NCBI GenBank assembly: GCA_030827475.1
Contig: JAUREJ010000001.1
Coordinates: forward strand, 61,906-125,905
Source of the DNA: Candidatus Poseidonia sp.
GTDB lineage: Archaea > Thermoplasmatota > Poseidoniia > Poseidoniales > Poseidoniaceae
Direction of reading: 5' to 3'
DNA: 64,000 nt
Below the pieces are notes generated by a model. That model saw only the letters and a program-made list of their open reading frames with translations, did no database searches and was not told the DNA's origin. The translations under genes and the position numbers were made by a program. This document shows, in pieces, positions 1 through 11,800 of the stretch. The stretch's first letter is position 1. Each line of letters begins with the position of its first letter.

Positions 1-2
1 TG

Positions 3-416
3 GTCACCCAGCTCGAGGGTCTCATCGACCGAATTGCACTGATGCACCGCGGTCAATTGTTGGATGAAGGTCCGCTTGAGGAAGTTGAAAGACGGCTTGA
101 TTTGGAAGGAAGGTATCAACTCCGAGGCAAAGGCGATTTGCGTTCCACCAAGGTGCTTGAGGAACTTGGAAACGACGTGCTGTCATGGGAACAAGACGAT
201 GAAACATGGACGGTGATTTTGCGAGGTGACCATCACAACGCCCTGAAAATTGGCCTTGACTCAGGCCTTGAAGTCATGTCTTGGGCTCCTTTAAGACCCA
301 ACCTCGTTGAATGGCTCTGTGCTGCAACCGGGATGAGTTTTGACGACATCAGCCTCGAAGTTTCGTCTTCAGCGATGCTTCCCCTTCAAACAATGGAGGT
401 GAACGAAGATGAGTGA
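3..416 (+). CDS. ABC transporter ATP-binding protein, C-terminal part (5' end outside window)
   Basis: Frame is open to the window edge (VTQLEGLIDRIALMHRGQLLDEGPLEEV...), resembling the region after the H-loop of ABC ATPases; overlaps the downstream permease start by 8 nt. Confidence 0.8.
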   Translation, partial: VTQLEGLIDRIALMHRGQLLDEGPLEEVERRLDLEGRYQLRGKGDLRSTKVLEELGNDVLSWEQDDETWTVILRGDHHNALKIGLDSGLEVMSWAPLRPNLVEWLCAATGMSFDDISLEVSSSAMLPLQTMEVNEDE

Positions 417-1239
417 CCTTCGCAGGGTGTTGAGGGTCGCCCGACGTATCCGGATCGACCGGCTGGCGAACATTCGATTGAAAGTGATGCTGCCGATTTT
501 ACTCCTTTTCCTGCCGGGATTGGCATGGGGTTTTTCAGACCCGAACATCGTCTTGCCGGGCGGTCACCAACCGGACACCGCCATGGAAGTGCTCTTCTAC
601 GCCTCCCTCGGGGTGGTTTTCGGAGCAACCATGTGCGCCGTCTTGATGGCGTTTGACGGTGTGAGTAAAGACCGAGCCAGCGGGATGCTTGAGGTCCAGT
701 TGGCTCAACCCATGCCTCGGGCCCATCAAGCAGCGGCCCTCATCATCGGCCATGCCCAAGCCATTCTCTTGCCAGTTTATGCGCTGCTTTTGATCACGGT
801 CGTGGTCGTCAATCACCGAATGGACGCATGGCCGTCCTTGACCGAGATGCTCGTCTACGCTGTATCAACCGGCCTCATCGTCCTGTGGTACACCCTCTTT
901 GCCCTCCTCGCTTCGACGACAGCAAGGGAACAAGGAACGGCCGTCGCCTTTGGCGTCGGCGTTTGGTTCTTCTTTACTTTCCTTTGGGCACTGATCACCT
1001 CAATGGTCGCCTACGCTTCGGGTGTATCGGTTGGGGAAGCGAACGACCCGGCGTGGGTCGCTCTGGAAGGGATGTTGGATTTGCTTTCACCCAACGGCGT
1101 CTATCACCACCTCTTGGAAACCCAACTCCCAACGGTGGATAGGGGCGTAGCGGCTTGGCAGTCATGGCTTGCTGCCTTGCTATGGACGGTGCTGCCCTGG
1201 TGGGCCCTCCACCGCAGGATGGAACGGCTTGTCCCTTGA
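409..1239 (+). CDS. ABC-2 type transporter permease
   Basis: 276 aa, multiple TM segments, directly follows the ABC ATPase. Confidence 0.8.
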   Translation: MSDLRRVLRVARRIRIDRLANIRLKVMLPILLLFLPGLAWGFSDPNIVLPGGHQPDTAMEVLFYASLGVVFGATMCAVLMAFDGVSKDRASGMLEVQLAQPMPRAHQAAALIIGHAQAILLPVYALLLITVVVVNHRMDAWPSLTEMLVYAVSTGLIVLWYTLFALLASTTAREQGTAVAFGVGVWFFFTFLWALITSMVAYASGVSVGEANDPAWVALEGMLDLLSPNGVYHHLLETQLPTVDRGVAAWQSWLAALLWTVLPWWALHRRMERLVP

Positions 1240-1258
1240 CGGCAACAGGCAATTGTTC

Positions 1259-3238
1259 ATGAAGGCGAAAGGTCAGCCAGCACACATGGCTCGCCCGCAG
1301 CAACTGACCGTCCTCGCCTCGCTCTGCCTCGTCCTGGTGATGCTCTCGGTGGTTTTCAGCCCGCTGACCTCATCGCTTGATTCAACCTCAACCGTCGCTC
1401 CAACCGAGGGACGACAGGACGGTCTTGACGTGGATTGCAGCGGCTACTCCTTTGAAGATCTCTTCGAATACGACTTTGCACTCTTTGAACTTGACATCTT
1501 GGACGACTGGGCCACCGGTGACTTGTACGCGAATGCGTGGGTAAACGGCTCGAACTCACCCATCGTCCGCGACAACCTGGACGGCTTGTTCGAGGGCTTG
1601 CCGGGTGGCGATAACGATTGGATCAGCACGGACGAGCGAGACGCCGTCCGCAGCATCGGGCCAAAGTGCATTGCGGACATGGAGACGCGCCTCGGTATGC
1701 GAGAGGGCATCCCCCATTCGGGCGGTGTTGATTGGAACGATTTCGAATTCGTTGAGGACGGTATCGGTTTGGACGAGGTCAACTTGGTTCCTGAAAACCA
1801 TCCCGACGCTCGTTCATGCACCAACTTCGGTGCGGCAGCCGATTGCAAAGAAGTTCCAACTTCAACCACCGACGACATGGAAATCGCCCTCGAAGTGGCG
1901 GATGGCAAATCCAACAATGTTCGGTGGGACCAATTGCCCAACAGCGGCGTTTCAAACTTCACCCTCGCCATGAACATCACCAACATGAGCAATGCTGCCC
2001 TCCGGGTGACCTTCCCTGTGCTTCAAGGGCTGCGCATGTATGATTTCCGTGTAACGGACAATGCACCCGACAGCGGTCAAACCTGCGACCACATCAACCC
2101 ACCTTCGTCCACCTACCTGGGCGACGGTTCGCTTCAGGTGACCCAGCTCGTCGCCTTTGACCGAACACAGTGGGACCTTCAGTGCAACATGTTCATGGAT
2201 TTCACAACCGAGGAACCGGCGACCAACGACGTCCCCGCTTGGACAGCCACGGTACCTTCCAACGGAACGAAGATACCAACTTCCGGTGAAGGAACTTGGC
2301 CGTTTGCCACCGCTGCGGTCGGCAACGCCTGGGCGACCGATGAGAACGGTTGGGCTCTGCAGTGCACCTTTGACGAAGCAGGTTGGAGCGTCACGAACAA
2401 CGTGTTGGGCGACTTTTTCGTCACCCAGCCCGCAAGCTCAACGATGGTAACAGCCACCTGCCACGCCGTTGACCCCTTGGGCGCAACCGATGAAAACGAT
2501 TCTCGCACATGGGTCTTTGGAACGCTGTTCACCTCAACGGCAACCCTGAGCGAAGACGGCAGTAGCGTGGTGATGAGCGTTACCTCCGCTGGACTCGTTG
2601 ATGAATTCATCTTCTCAGCTCGTGCGCTGCAAGGCGAGGCGATGGGCGCCCCCGGCGAGACCGTCACCGTCAGCGGCACGATGGCGACCGAAGTCAGCGT
2701 TTCTCTTGACAACATCCGCCCTGGCGCCTTTGGATTCAAAACCGAGGCGCAGGCCACGAGCATGCTCGCCTTTTCCTCTGAATATGACCTCGGCTTGGTG
2801 AAGCCCAACACGCCGCCAGTGGTGCAAATAGCCACAAATTTCAACGGGGAAAACGCAACTTGGGACGAAGGGCAACTGCAATTCTCCATGAACGGTTTGG
2901 TTTCGGACCCTGATCTCGAAGCGGTCACCATGCGATTGACGATTTGCGGAAGCGATTACCAAGGTTTCACCATCGACGGCATCAACTGGAACGTTGATGT
3001 TTCCACCGCCGTTTGCATGGCGTATGGCCTCACAGATTACGATGTGGTGATCACCGCAACGGACGAATCTGGGGGCACGACCCAAGTGATGGTCGGGATC
3101 AACTCGCCCGTGGTCGACGATACGCCGGTCGCTCCCGCTCCGAGTGAACCTGAAACCGCTCTGCCTGCTGCAAGCCTGCTCTCGGTGCTCGGGGTCCTCG
3201 GTGCCGCCGTGCTGGTCCGCCGCAAACCCGATGCTTAA
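1259..3238 (+). CDS. Secreted/surface protein with C-terminal TM anchor (CTERM-like tail)
   Basis: Signal-like N-terminus from ATG 1259 (MKAKGQPAHMARPQQLTVLASLCLVLVMLSVV); C-terminus ALPAASLLSVLGVLGAAVLVRRKPDA; upstream part of the ORF overlaps the permease gene so the internal start is preferred. Confidence 0.7.
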   Translation: MKAKGQPAHMARPQQLTVLASLCLVLVMLSVVFSPLTSSLDSTSTVAPTEGRQDGLDVDCSGYSFEDLFEYDFALFELDILDDWATGDLYANAWVNGSNSPIVRDNLDGLFEGLPGGDNDWISTDERDAVRSIGPKCIADMETRLGMREGIPHSGGVDWNDFEFVEDGIGLDEVNLVPENHPDARSCTNFGAAADCKEVPTSTTDDMEIALEVADGKSNNVRWDQLPNSGVSNFTLAMNITNMSNAALRVTFPVLQGLRMYDFRVTDNAPDSGQTCDHINPPSSTYLGDGSLQVTQLVAFDRTQWDLQCNMFMDFTTEEPATNDVPAWTATVPSNGTKIPTSGEGTWPFATAAVGNAWATDENGWALQCTFDEAGWSVTNNVLGDFFVTQPASSTMVTATCHAVDPLGATDENDSRTWVFGTLFTSTATLSEDGSSVVMSVTSAGLVDEFIFSARALQGEAMGAPGETVTVSGTMATEVSVSLDNIRPGAFGFKTEAQATSMLAFSSEYDLGLVKPNTPPVVQIATNFNGENATWDEGQLQFSMNGLVSDPDLEAVTMRLTICGSDYQGFTIDGINWNVDVSTAVCMAYGLTDYDVVITATDESGGTTQVMVGINSPVVDDTPVAPAPSEPETALPAASLLSVLGVLGAAVLVRRKPDA

Positions 3239-3286
3239 ACCGACACAACCAAAAGGCAATGGTAGCAGGAATCAGCAGGCCTCACC

Positions 3287-4525
3287 ATGTTTTCAGGTAC
3301 CGTTGAATCAAAAAGCCACGAAGGGGGCTTGCTGGTTCACTTTGAGGGCTCTTCTCCTTCGTTGAACGCCATCATGGTTCGCAGCGACGATGGCACCTAC
3401 ATCGGCAAGGTGGACGGGGTGCTCGGAAGCACGGAACACGCTTTGGCTCATATCGCTCACATTGACCGTTCGCTTGACATGGAGGAACTCATTGGCGTCC
3501 AGGTGACGGTCCGGGCAAAAAAACAGCGGGAAGACCGTTCACGAAACGAAGGACGTTTTAGCGACCGAAACCGAAACGACCGAAGTTCGGGCGGTCGTTG
3601 GGAGCGAAACGATGGAGGTTCCGACCACCAGCGGCACAACGGAAGGTCCAGCGACCGAAACCATCGCAGCGGGCGTTCAGACCAACAACCATTCAACGAT
3701 GATTGGGATTGCCCCAAATGCAACAACTCGAACTTCGCTCGGCGGACGGAGTGCAATCGCTGTCAGGCGACTCGCCCTCAAGGCGACGGGAGACAGCAAG
3801 GTGGATTCCAACGCCGAGACGACCGCCGAGACGACCGAAGAGGCGGATTCCAACGCCGCGATGACCGCCGAGACGGACGGTCCCAAGGGGGTAACAACAA
3901 CTCGAACGACTGGACATGCCCTGCATGCAACAACTCAAATTTCTCGTTCAGAAACACCTGCAACCGGTGCGAAGCAGCTCGCCCTGCGGGCGGTGTCGAT
4001 AGAGGGGGTCGCAACGACCGAGGCGGTTACCAACGTCGAAATGACCGTCGTGAAGGGGGATATCGCAACAACCAACGAAACGACCAATCCAGAGACGGGC
4101 GTCAGCAGAACGGCAATTTCAACACCAACGATTGGACCTGTGCTGCATGCAACAACTCAAATTTCTCGTTTAGAAACGCCTGCAACCGATGTGAGGCACC
4201 TCGCCCTGGAGGCGGTGGTGGCGGCGGTCGCAGCGACGGAAGAAGCCGAGGTCGCAGCGACGGAGACCGACGAGACTTCCGTAGAAACGATCGAGATGGT
4301 GGCTTCCAACGCCGAGACGACCGTTCCAACGGTGGTGATGACCGGCCACAGCGAAGAAACGACCGAGGTGGTGGCTTCCAACGCCGAGACGACCGACGCT
4401 CGTCTTCCGACGGGGCTTACCGGCGGTCAAGGGGAAAACGCTCTGGCCACACACACAACCAACCTCCCCGTGACTTCCGGGACGGCGCCCCACCACGGAG
4501 ATATGAGCGAAAAACAGACGAATGA
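3287..4525 (+). CDS. Gar1-like H/ACA RNP protein fused to three RanBP2-type zinc fingers and an RG/RD-rich tail
   Basis: N-term GTVESKSHEGGLLVHF..PSLNAIMV..YIGKVDGVLG..EELIGVQVTVR resembles the Gar1 fold; three W-x-C-x2-C-x3-N-x6-C-x2-C fingers; many RGG/RRDD/RNDR repeats. Confidence 0.75.
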   Translation: MFSGTVESKSHEGGLLVHFEGSSPSLNAIMVRSDDGTYIGKVDGVLGSTEHALAHIAHIDRSLDMEELIGVQVTVRAKKQREDRSRNEGRFSDRNRNDRSSGGRWERNDGGSDHQRHNGRSSDRNHRSGRSDQQPFNDDWDCPKCNNSNFARRTECNRCQATRPQGDGRQQGGFQRRDDRRDDRRGGFQRRDDRRDGRSQGGNNNSNDWTCPACNNSNFSFRNTCNRCEAARPAGGVDRGGRNDRGGYQRRNDRREGGYRNNQRNDQSRDGRQQNGNFNTNDWTCAACNNSNFSFRNACNRCEAPRPGGGGGGGRSDGRSRGRSDGDRRDFRRNDRDGGFQRRDDRSNGGDDRPQRRNDRGGGFQRRDDRRSSSDGAYRRSRGKRSGHTHNQPPRDFRDGAPPRRYERKTDE

Positions 4526-4534
4526 GGCGGTACC

Positions 4535-5563
4535 ATGACTGCGGAGTCGCATTACCTCAACGCTCTCGAGGCTTTGGAAAACGGCGACCGTGTTCAAGCA
4601 AAAGCCGAGGCAAAAAAAGCAACACAACTCGATGAAGACCACCTTGAAGCGTGGTCGGTCTACGTTGAGGCTTGCCTACCACCAGGTGGCGTCTCCCCGA
4701 CGATGAACGAGGCAGCAAGCGCCCTCTCCGGAACCAAACGCATCGTCGCTGCAGACCCCAGTCGTCTTGACATGTGGATGCGTGGGGGGCGTCTGCTCGC
4801 TGATGATTTAGGAATGCTTCACGACGCACTTCATTGGTGGCAGCGATGCCGAGACCATCTCCCCGATGAGGTGACGCCGGTGGTTGAAATGGCTTCCATT
4901 CTCGCCGATATGGGAGAATACGCTCTGGCTCAAGAGCGCCTGCAAGCCATCCTCAACGACAACATGGATGTCGGCATCACCCAATTTCGAAAAATTAACG
5001 GCCTGCTCCAGCTGGTCAAAACGGCTGCAACTCAGGACCGAACCGAAATCTTCCGCCCCTACGAGAAGCATCACGACGGATGGGCCGCTATTCGGCTCAA
5101 AATGCGGAAACCACCGCTTTCGGAGTCCTTCATTTTCCTCGTTACGGCCGTTCCCGTGCTTCTTTTGCTCGTTCTCCTCTTGGGCCGTTACAGCGCACCG
5201 ACTTGGTCGGCCGTCTGTTTGAACACGCTCGTCATTCTGATCGTCATCATGGTGCTCATGCGAAACGCCAAGCGTTGGTTCCAAGTGTTCAACCGACCCG
5301 CATTTAATCTGTTAAGGGCCATGAATTTCGAGGCCGCCACGGGCTTTGTGGTGATGGACGAAGACATCCGAACATCGGTGCTTTACATGTACATCATGCA
5401 AAGAAAACCTCGTTCGTGGCAGGAACGCATGCTCAAAATCATTGACAAAGGGAAGCCTCTGCCCAACAATTGGCGACTTCGCATGCCCGATTTCACCTCG
5501 CATCTTGACGGGGACGACGGTGAAACAGCAAGCCACGAAACCTTCTGGTCAGAAGAAGAGTGA
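4535..5563 (+). CDS. TPR-like membrane protein of unknown function
   Basis: 342 aa; helical-repeat-like N-terminus (LNALEALENGDRVQAKAEAKKATQLDEDHLEAW) then two TM helices. Confidence 0.65.
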   Translation: MTAESHYLNALEALENGDRVQAKAEAKKATQLDEDHLEAWSVYVEACLPPGGVSPTMNEAASALSGTKRIVAADPSRLDMWMRGGRLLADDLGMLHDALHWWQRCRDHLPDEVTPVVEMASILADMGEYALAQERLQAILNDNMDVGITQFRKINGLLQLVKTAATQDRTEIFRPYEKHHDGWAAIRLKMRKPPLSESFIFLVTAVPVLLLLVLLLGRYSAPTWSAVCLNTLVILIVIMVLMRNAKRWFQVFNRPAFNLLRAMNFEAATGFVVMDEDIRTSVLYMYIMQRKPRSWQERMLKIIDKGKPLPNNWRLRMPDFTSHLDGDDGETASHETFWSEEE

Positions 5564-5859
5564 ACCGTTGTTCTTGGGTCCTTTCCAACATCGATGGGCC
5601 TTCCCCAATGAACGGGAGCCATCTGTTGAAACTGATGGTACAAGGCGGTCAGAGGCAGAGGAAGGATACGCTGGGTCTTCAGACCCCGCCCCTTTGCTGC
5701 GAGGCAGACGCTCGCTGCGTCGCGCAAACATCCAAGGTTCTCCTCCGGTGACCATCCACCGAGGCTTGGTGCGAAGCAACGTCGTCTGGCAACCTTACAA
5801 CATGGGCACGCTACGCGGTCGCCCGGGGGCGTTCAGGGTCAAACCCTTCTCGACCGGTC

Positions 5860-8800
5860 CTATTGCAGGGATTGCGCGTACTGAATCGCATATTGCTGCG
5901 CATAAGCCGCTGCCGTTGCAGCATCGTAACCCTGCCCCACAAACTGGTTGTAGTATTGCTCGTAAACCGCTTGATCGTAACCAGCGGCTGGTTGTGCTGC
6001 GGCTGGTTGTGCTGCGGCTGGTTGTGCTGCGGCTTGGCCGACGTACTGTGCGGCGAACGCACGAGCCGTTTCTTCGGGGTAACCCTGTGCAATCAGTTGC
6101 TGGACGTATTGTTCGGTCGGATCAAGGGCGTCAGCGCCGAAGGCACCTTCCATGCCGGAGAAGACGTCTTCCTTTTCACCGCCCTTTCGCATGAACATCA
6201 CCGATCCACCGATAATCACGAGCAGGAGGACGATGCCCCCGATGAGAATCATCGGGTCAAGGCCGGATTCCGTTGCGTCTCCACCATCGTTCGTCTTGGT
6301 GTTGTCCTTCCATTCGCCGGTGACGGGGTCGTATTCCCACGCACCGCTCCACTGGCAGTCGCCGTTTTCATCGAGGATGAACTCGCCTCCGGCAGCTTCC
6401 GCTTCTGGGTTTGGTTCAAGGCCTTGACAAGCAGGCAAATTCAACTCGATCCACTTGATTGTCACCCAGCGTTCGTTGGGGGAGGATCCTTCGTAGTACT
6501 TGATGTACACACGCTGTGTTGTGGACTTGTTCGTATAGAAGCCTTCAATGTTCAGTGTGATCTCAAAGCGGTCGTTGTCGCCCATGGCGTCGCTCTTCCC
6601 GTACAATCCTCGGGTGCTCATGTTAAACTTCATGACCGGGGAAGCGGAGAAATCCTCCTCAAAGAAGGCTGCTTCCACATACACTTCACTCGTTTCTGCA
6701 CCGGAGAGGACCGTTCCAGCGATGGTGATGGTGTCCTGGTCGTACTTGGACTCGTTCACTGCGGTGTCCCACTGAATCACGGGTTCCTCATCTCCGAAGC
6801 CCTCGGGAACAACCACGAAGTACATCCGGTGTTTTTCCGAGAACTTACCGGCGCTGTCGTAAACGACCAATTCCATACGGATTTGGTTCTTGGTGGTGCC
6901 CGTTGAATCCACAGTCACGTTCTGGAACTTGTACGACCACAAGCCGCCGCTCGCAGCACTTTGGGTGAAGGTGTGCCCGTCGAGATCGAAGGTGTCGTCG
7001 CCGTAGGGAGCGTCGAACAGAACCTTCCACTCATAGGTCTCAATGCCGTTGCCGTCAAGTGCATCAGCGTCGGAGGAATTGCTGGCGTCAAAGTGGATGA
7101 CCAATTCTGCATCCTCGCCTTCACCCTGTAAGGTGATTTGGTAAACGTCCCATTCGGCGTTCGACACCGTCTTCGTGCCGGTGAACTCAACGTTTTCTTC
7201 GTAATCCGTACGGATGTCAATCGTGGCGTCGGCCTCAGGACGGAACTCATCGGCGTAGACATCGTTGGTCTCAACGGTCACGTCGATGATACGAGCATGG
7301 CCAGCATCGTCATGGAGCATCAGCGTGATGTCCCACTGTTCACCTTGAGCACAGCCGGTCTGAGAAGCCAAATCCGCCTTACAGAAGGTCATGCTTGGTG
7401 CTGCATCGGTGCTGTGACCGGTCACACCGTTAGCGAGACTGGAGCCGTCCCAGTTGGTCGGACCGTCGATGATCCAATCCGTGTGGAGGGTTTCGGTGGT
7501 CGTCGTGGTGAAACCGAACTCAAGCGTAGCATCGCTCTTCATGTAGCGCAATGCGTAGTTACCGGTACTCGGGTCAATGCTGGGCACTTCACCGTTGATG
7601 GTGAGGTCAAGCCCGTTGCCCAAGGTGCCGAAACCGTCAGGGTACGGCGTGACTTGGTGCTGAAGCAGGTTGCCCAGCAGCGGGAAGGTCGTGCTGTCAG
7701 CGCGCTCAGAGTGCGTAGCGACGTCGATGGTGGAGATGATCATGCCGCCGGAGAAGTAACTACACACTCCAAGAACCGTGTCTTGGATGTCTTCTGAAGA
7801 ACGGATGAGACGCTGGAAGTAACCGCCGTCTTCCATGTAACCGTCGCAGGTCTCAGGGACATTGTTGGTGCTCACGGATTTCGTGTTCAAGACGGCCTGT
7901 GCGACACCGGAACTCGCATCAAAGCCCTGGAAGGCGTTGACATCGATGTTGTCCATGATGGGGTGGTACGGGTCGGCCAAGTCCATGGTCGAGTACGTCA
8001 CCTGAGTCTCTGCCGTGTCTCGGCTTTGGACGTCCAAGCCAAAGGGCAGACGACCGGAGAGGCCTTGGTCAAGTCCGTAGATTTGGCTTCCAAGTGGGCC
8101 GAGGTGAGCCTGAACCGTGCCTCCAGCGGACATGAAGTTCTCGAGAACCGTTCGTCGGGCGGGTTCGCCAAGATACTGGTAGTATCCGTCACCGCCAAAT
8201 TGCGTGTCCTTGGCGACGAGTTGTTCCTGCCAAGGGAGGACGATCTTGTCGTAGTGGGTGAACCATCCTGCGTCAAAGTAGGTGCTCCAGTCGTTGATTT
8301 CGTACTGGGTGTAGGTCATGTTGAGAATGGCCAGGTCTTCTTTGATGGCCGAGGTGCGCGAAGAGGTGTCCGAAAGGATAGCGACGTCAACGCGATCGGC
8401 GAAGGAAGCGTGGAAGTAGCGAACGTTGCCCGTTTCACTGCCGTCGGAAAGACGGCCGTAGAAGCTGATGTTGTAGGTGTGTCCGTCAAGCCAGCCATTC
8501 CAGGGAGTGAAGGTCACGTCGGTGCGCTCTTGGCTTTGAAGGGACACCGCTGGTCCAGAGTCAACCAAGTGGGCTTGGCTGCCATCGGCCATGTCGGTGA
8601 CTTCCATGTAGAAGATGTAGTCACCTCCCAGCACACCGTTTGTCGCCTGGATGTCCCACGAGTGGGTCAAGGCGGCGTCAATGGGCAAGACGCACTCCAG
8701 CGTTTGGTCAGAGTGGCAGGTCAAGGTGTTCGGTTTCCCGATGGAGATGTCAACGGATTCCACGTTGAAGATCACGCGCTCAATGTTATTTGCTGTGGAC

Positions 8801-11800
8801 AATTCGTTGTCGTTAAACCAAGGCTTTCCGACCGTGGTGTTATCGAAGACCGTCTTGATGTCCAATCGATAGACACCTGAGACGAACTCGTGGCTGGCGA
8901 TGGTGGTCAAGGCTGCTTCCTCGGCGTCAACGTTCGTTCGAGAAGTGGAGTAGGTGGCGTCCTGGACGAAGGTGTATTCTTGGAGTGAGATGTTGTTGAA
9001 GCCAACACCCTTGAATCCATCGTTGATGCCGTTGCGTCCGTCATCGTCGGATTGGAATTCAAAGTGAACATCAACCATCGAGCCTTGCAGAGACATGCAT
9101 TCTGCGCGCCACTGCGTGGAGTCGGAGGACGAGCGGTTGAGGACGTACAGGTGCGTGAGGTCAATGCTCGTGGTCTTGACCAATTCTTCAGAGTTGAAGA
9201 AGACGTTGTAGTTGCCCGAGCCGTCGGTGTTGGCAGGATCGCCAATAAATTGCAATTCGGTTCGGTCAATGGATTCGGTGGCGTTCACGATACCGTTGCC
9301 GTCGTCGTCGTTCTGGCAGGTTCCATCTTCGTTGTAGTCGTTCCATTGGGCGTAGACAAGACCGGTGTAGTTTGTGCCGTCTTTGTCGTAATCAACGGTC
9401 ATGACAGCGTAGTCGCTGGGGTCAATGTTCCCGTTCTGGTCGATGGTGTAGAAGGTGTCAGCGTAGTACTCAAAGTTCAGGGAGACGAAGTCACCGCCCA
9501 TGTTCGTCAGGTCGATGTTGGGGATGGTGAGGGTCTCGTTTGCCCAAGCGTCGTCGTATCCGTTGGTGCCGGTGTCACAGGGGTGGCCGAACCAGTAGGC
9601 GTTGTTGTTGAAGATCTTGGTCGAACACGAGTTTTCGTTGTAAATAGCACCCTTTGGTTGCTGGTTTTCTTCGTATCGGTAACCCTGCGTACCACCCTCA
9701 AAACTCTCCACGCAGATGGCGGAAGGCGTTCCGCAGTACACATCGGAGGGCGTAGCGGAGTACACCGTCGCTTCAATGTCAAAGTCAACGGGGGTGTTGC
9801 CGAAATTGTTGGTGGTCACGCCGATATCAAAGATGCCCTCGGCGTAAAGGCCGCCGGGCTTGAAGAACTCAATCGATTCAACCGTCGGGTCGTAGAGATT
9901 GAACGGTGTCACATAACCAACGGCGTCGTCGTTGATGGCCTGTTGGTCCCAAGCATTGTTGGAGATGGTTGCGGAAATTCGGTAGGTGGTGTCGTTCAGC
10001 AGGTTTGCCGTGATTGAGGTGGTGTATTCCTGGCCGGGCTGAAGGTTACTCAGCGGGCCGATGGTGGTGGTTTGGGTTTGAGGGTTGGGCAAGAAGGCCG
10101 TGTTTTGCTTCCAGATGGTCAAGTTGTCCACAGCAAATCCGTCACGTCCGCTCCAACGACTCTCGTTGTCGTTGGCGGTTGAACCCTCAAAGCCGGTTCG
10201 GAAGCGGAAGCGGATGTCAACGGTCTGGTCGGCCCATGGCGAGAGGTCAAACGCACCAAGATCCTCCTCGGTGAAGTTGTCCCAGCCGTAGTAGGTGCCG
10301 GGGGAGAAGAGACCGTAGTAGACGATGTTCTCTGGAGCAGCCCCCCAAGAGTTGATCTTGAACATGCGGTCGTTGTCAAACCCGCCCCACATCGATGCGC
10401 CCGAGGCACATGCGCCCTGCACGGCGGCGAGTTGCGGACAGCCGATGAGGCTCCAGCCTGTTTCGTCGCTTCCGACCTCGATGATGGCAAGATCGTCCCA
10501 GACATCGCCGACAATAAAGCCGGTTCCGTCGGAGTTTCCGAGGGCACCAAGTCCCAGATGACGGAAGAGTTCGACGCTCATGAAGGCGCGGTCGGCACCC
10601 GTGAGGTCAACATCGGTGAGCACCATGGCATCGTCCCAGTTTTTGCCGTAACCCGTCCAAGTATCACCGCTGCCGTTGGTCTTGGTTTCACCGGCCCACA
10701 TGAAGTCGGTTGGGTTGATGTAATTGGCTGAAACATTTGGGTCGTTGTTTCCGGTCGAAGCCCCCACGGATTGGTTGGTTTGGAGGTGCCACTTGGTGAG
10801 GCCGTCAACGTATTCTTCGTAGGCCCATGAACAGCCGGTTCCGCAACCGGTCTTCACTTCGGGAGAATCCCAGTCGTTGGCGTACACCGTGGTGTTCGTG
10901 GAATTGGCTTCGTCTACGATTTTCAAAACGACGTCAAGGTCGGCCGTTTGTCCGTTGAGCGTGTCCATTCCGGTGTTGGTGACCGTCACGTTGACGGTAC
11001 GGGTTCCTTCACCGACGACACCAAAGAATCGGTCGGTGGGGCTGATCTCCAAATCCGTCACGGCCAAATCTTTGTTGTCCATTTCGACCACGGTGAGGGT
11101 GTCGTATTGACCCGCCCAGCCGAAGTTGTCTCGCCATCCGCCAAAGGCGTAGTTCGTGTGGCCCACGACCAAATCTGGAGCTGACGACGGACCGCCTTGG
11201 AGCTGTCCAATCGCCACGGCTGACGGGCGTCGGCCGGCTGGATAAGAAAGCGGACTCACGTGGTTTCCGTTGCCGTCGGAAAGGGTCACCTGAACGGTGG
11301 TTGGGAAAGAGAGGAAGAAGCTCGAGGTGCTTCCACCAGCGGAGTCGGTGGTGTTGAGTTGGTAAGCAATGGTGGGGTTCACGAAGTCGGGTTCGCCGTC
11401 GCCGTTGAGATCTTCAACCTCAATGGCCCACGAAATGTAGGGGCCGAAATAGGCCATCTTGGCATTTCCAAAGGCCCCCTGAGCCGTAGTTTGCTTGTAC
11501 GACACGTTTTCGAGGTTGCCGTCCATCACAGCGATGGTGTCGATGTAGCCGCTTGAGCCAACATCGGCAATGGCGAAATCCTCGGTGGAGGGGACGCCCA
11601 TGTTGACCACGTGCGTGTTGGCTTGGTTGGTTCCGTAGGCGTACGTTGCTGGGTAGTTTTGGGTGAGACAGTCGAATTCAATGATCGTGATGTTGTCGTC
11701 GTTACCGGGGTTGGTGACTTGGCCGGTGGCATAATCCAGACCTTCGCTTCGCAGAAGGAAGATATCGTCGTCGGTTGTTGATGCAGCCCCGTTGCACCCA

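Noticed and set aside
3800-4400. Regular repeats considered as a CRISPR array
   Set aside because: Repeats are coding (RRDDRR/zinc-finger units), lengths irregular, no spacers and no cas genes
3612-4538. 308-aa Thr/Ala/Glu-rich ORF overlapping the Gar1-zinc-finger gene
   Set aside because: Frame-shifted reading of the same RGD-rich repeats; the Gar1/zinc-finger frame has the real motifs
5863-6906. 347-aa plus-strand ORF antisense to the giant surface protein (and several others up to 12.6 kb)
   Set aside because: Antisense shadows with biased V/G/R composition and no domain pattern
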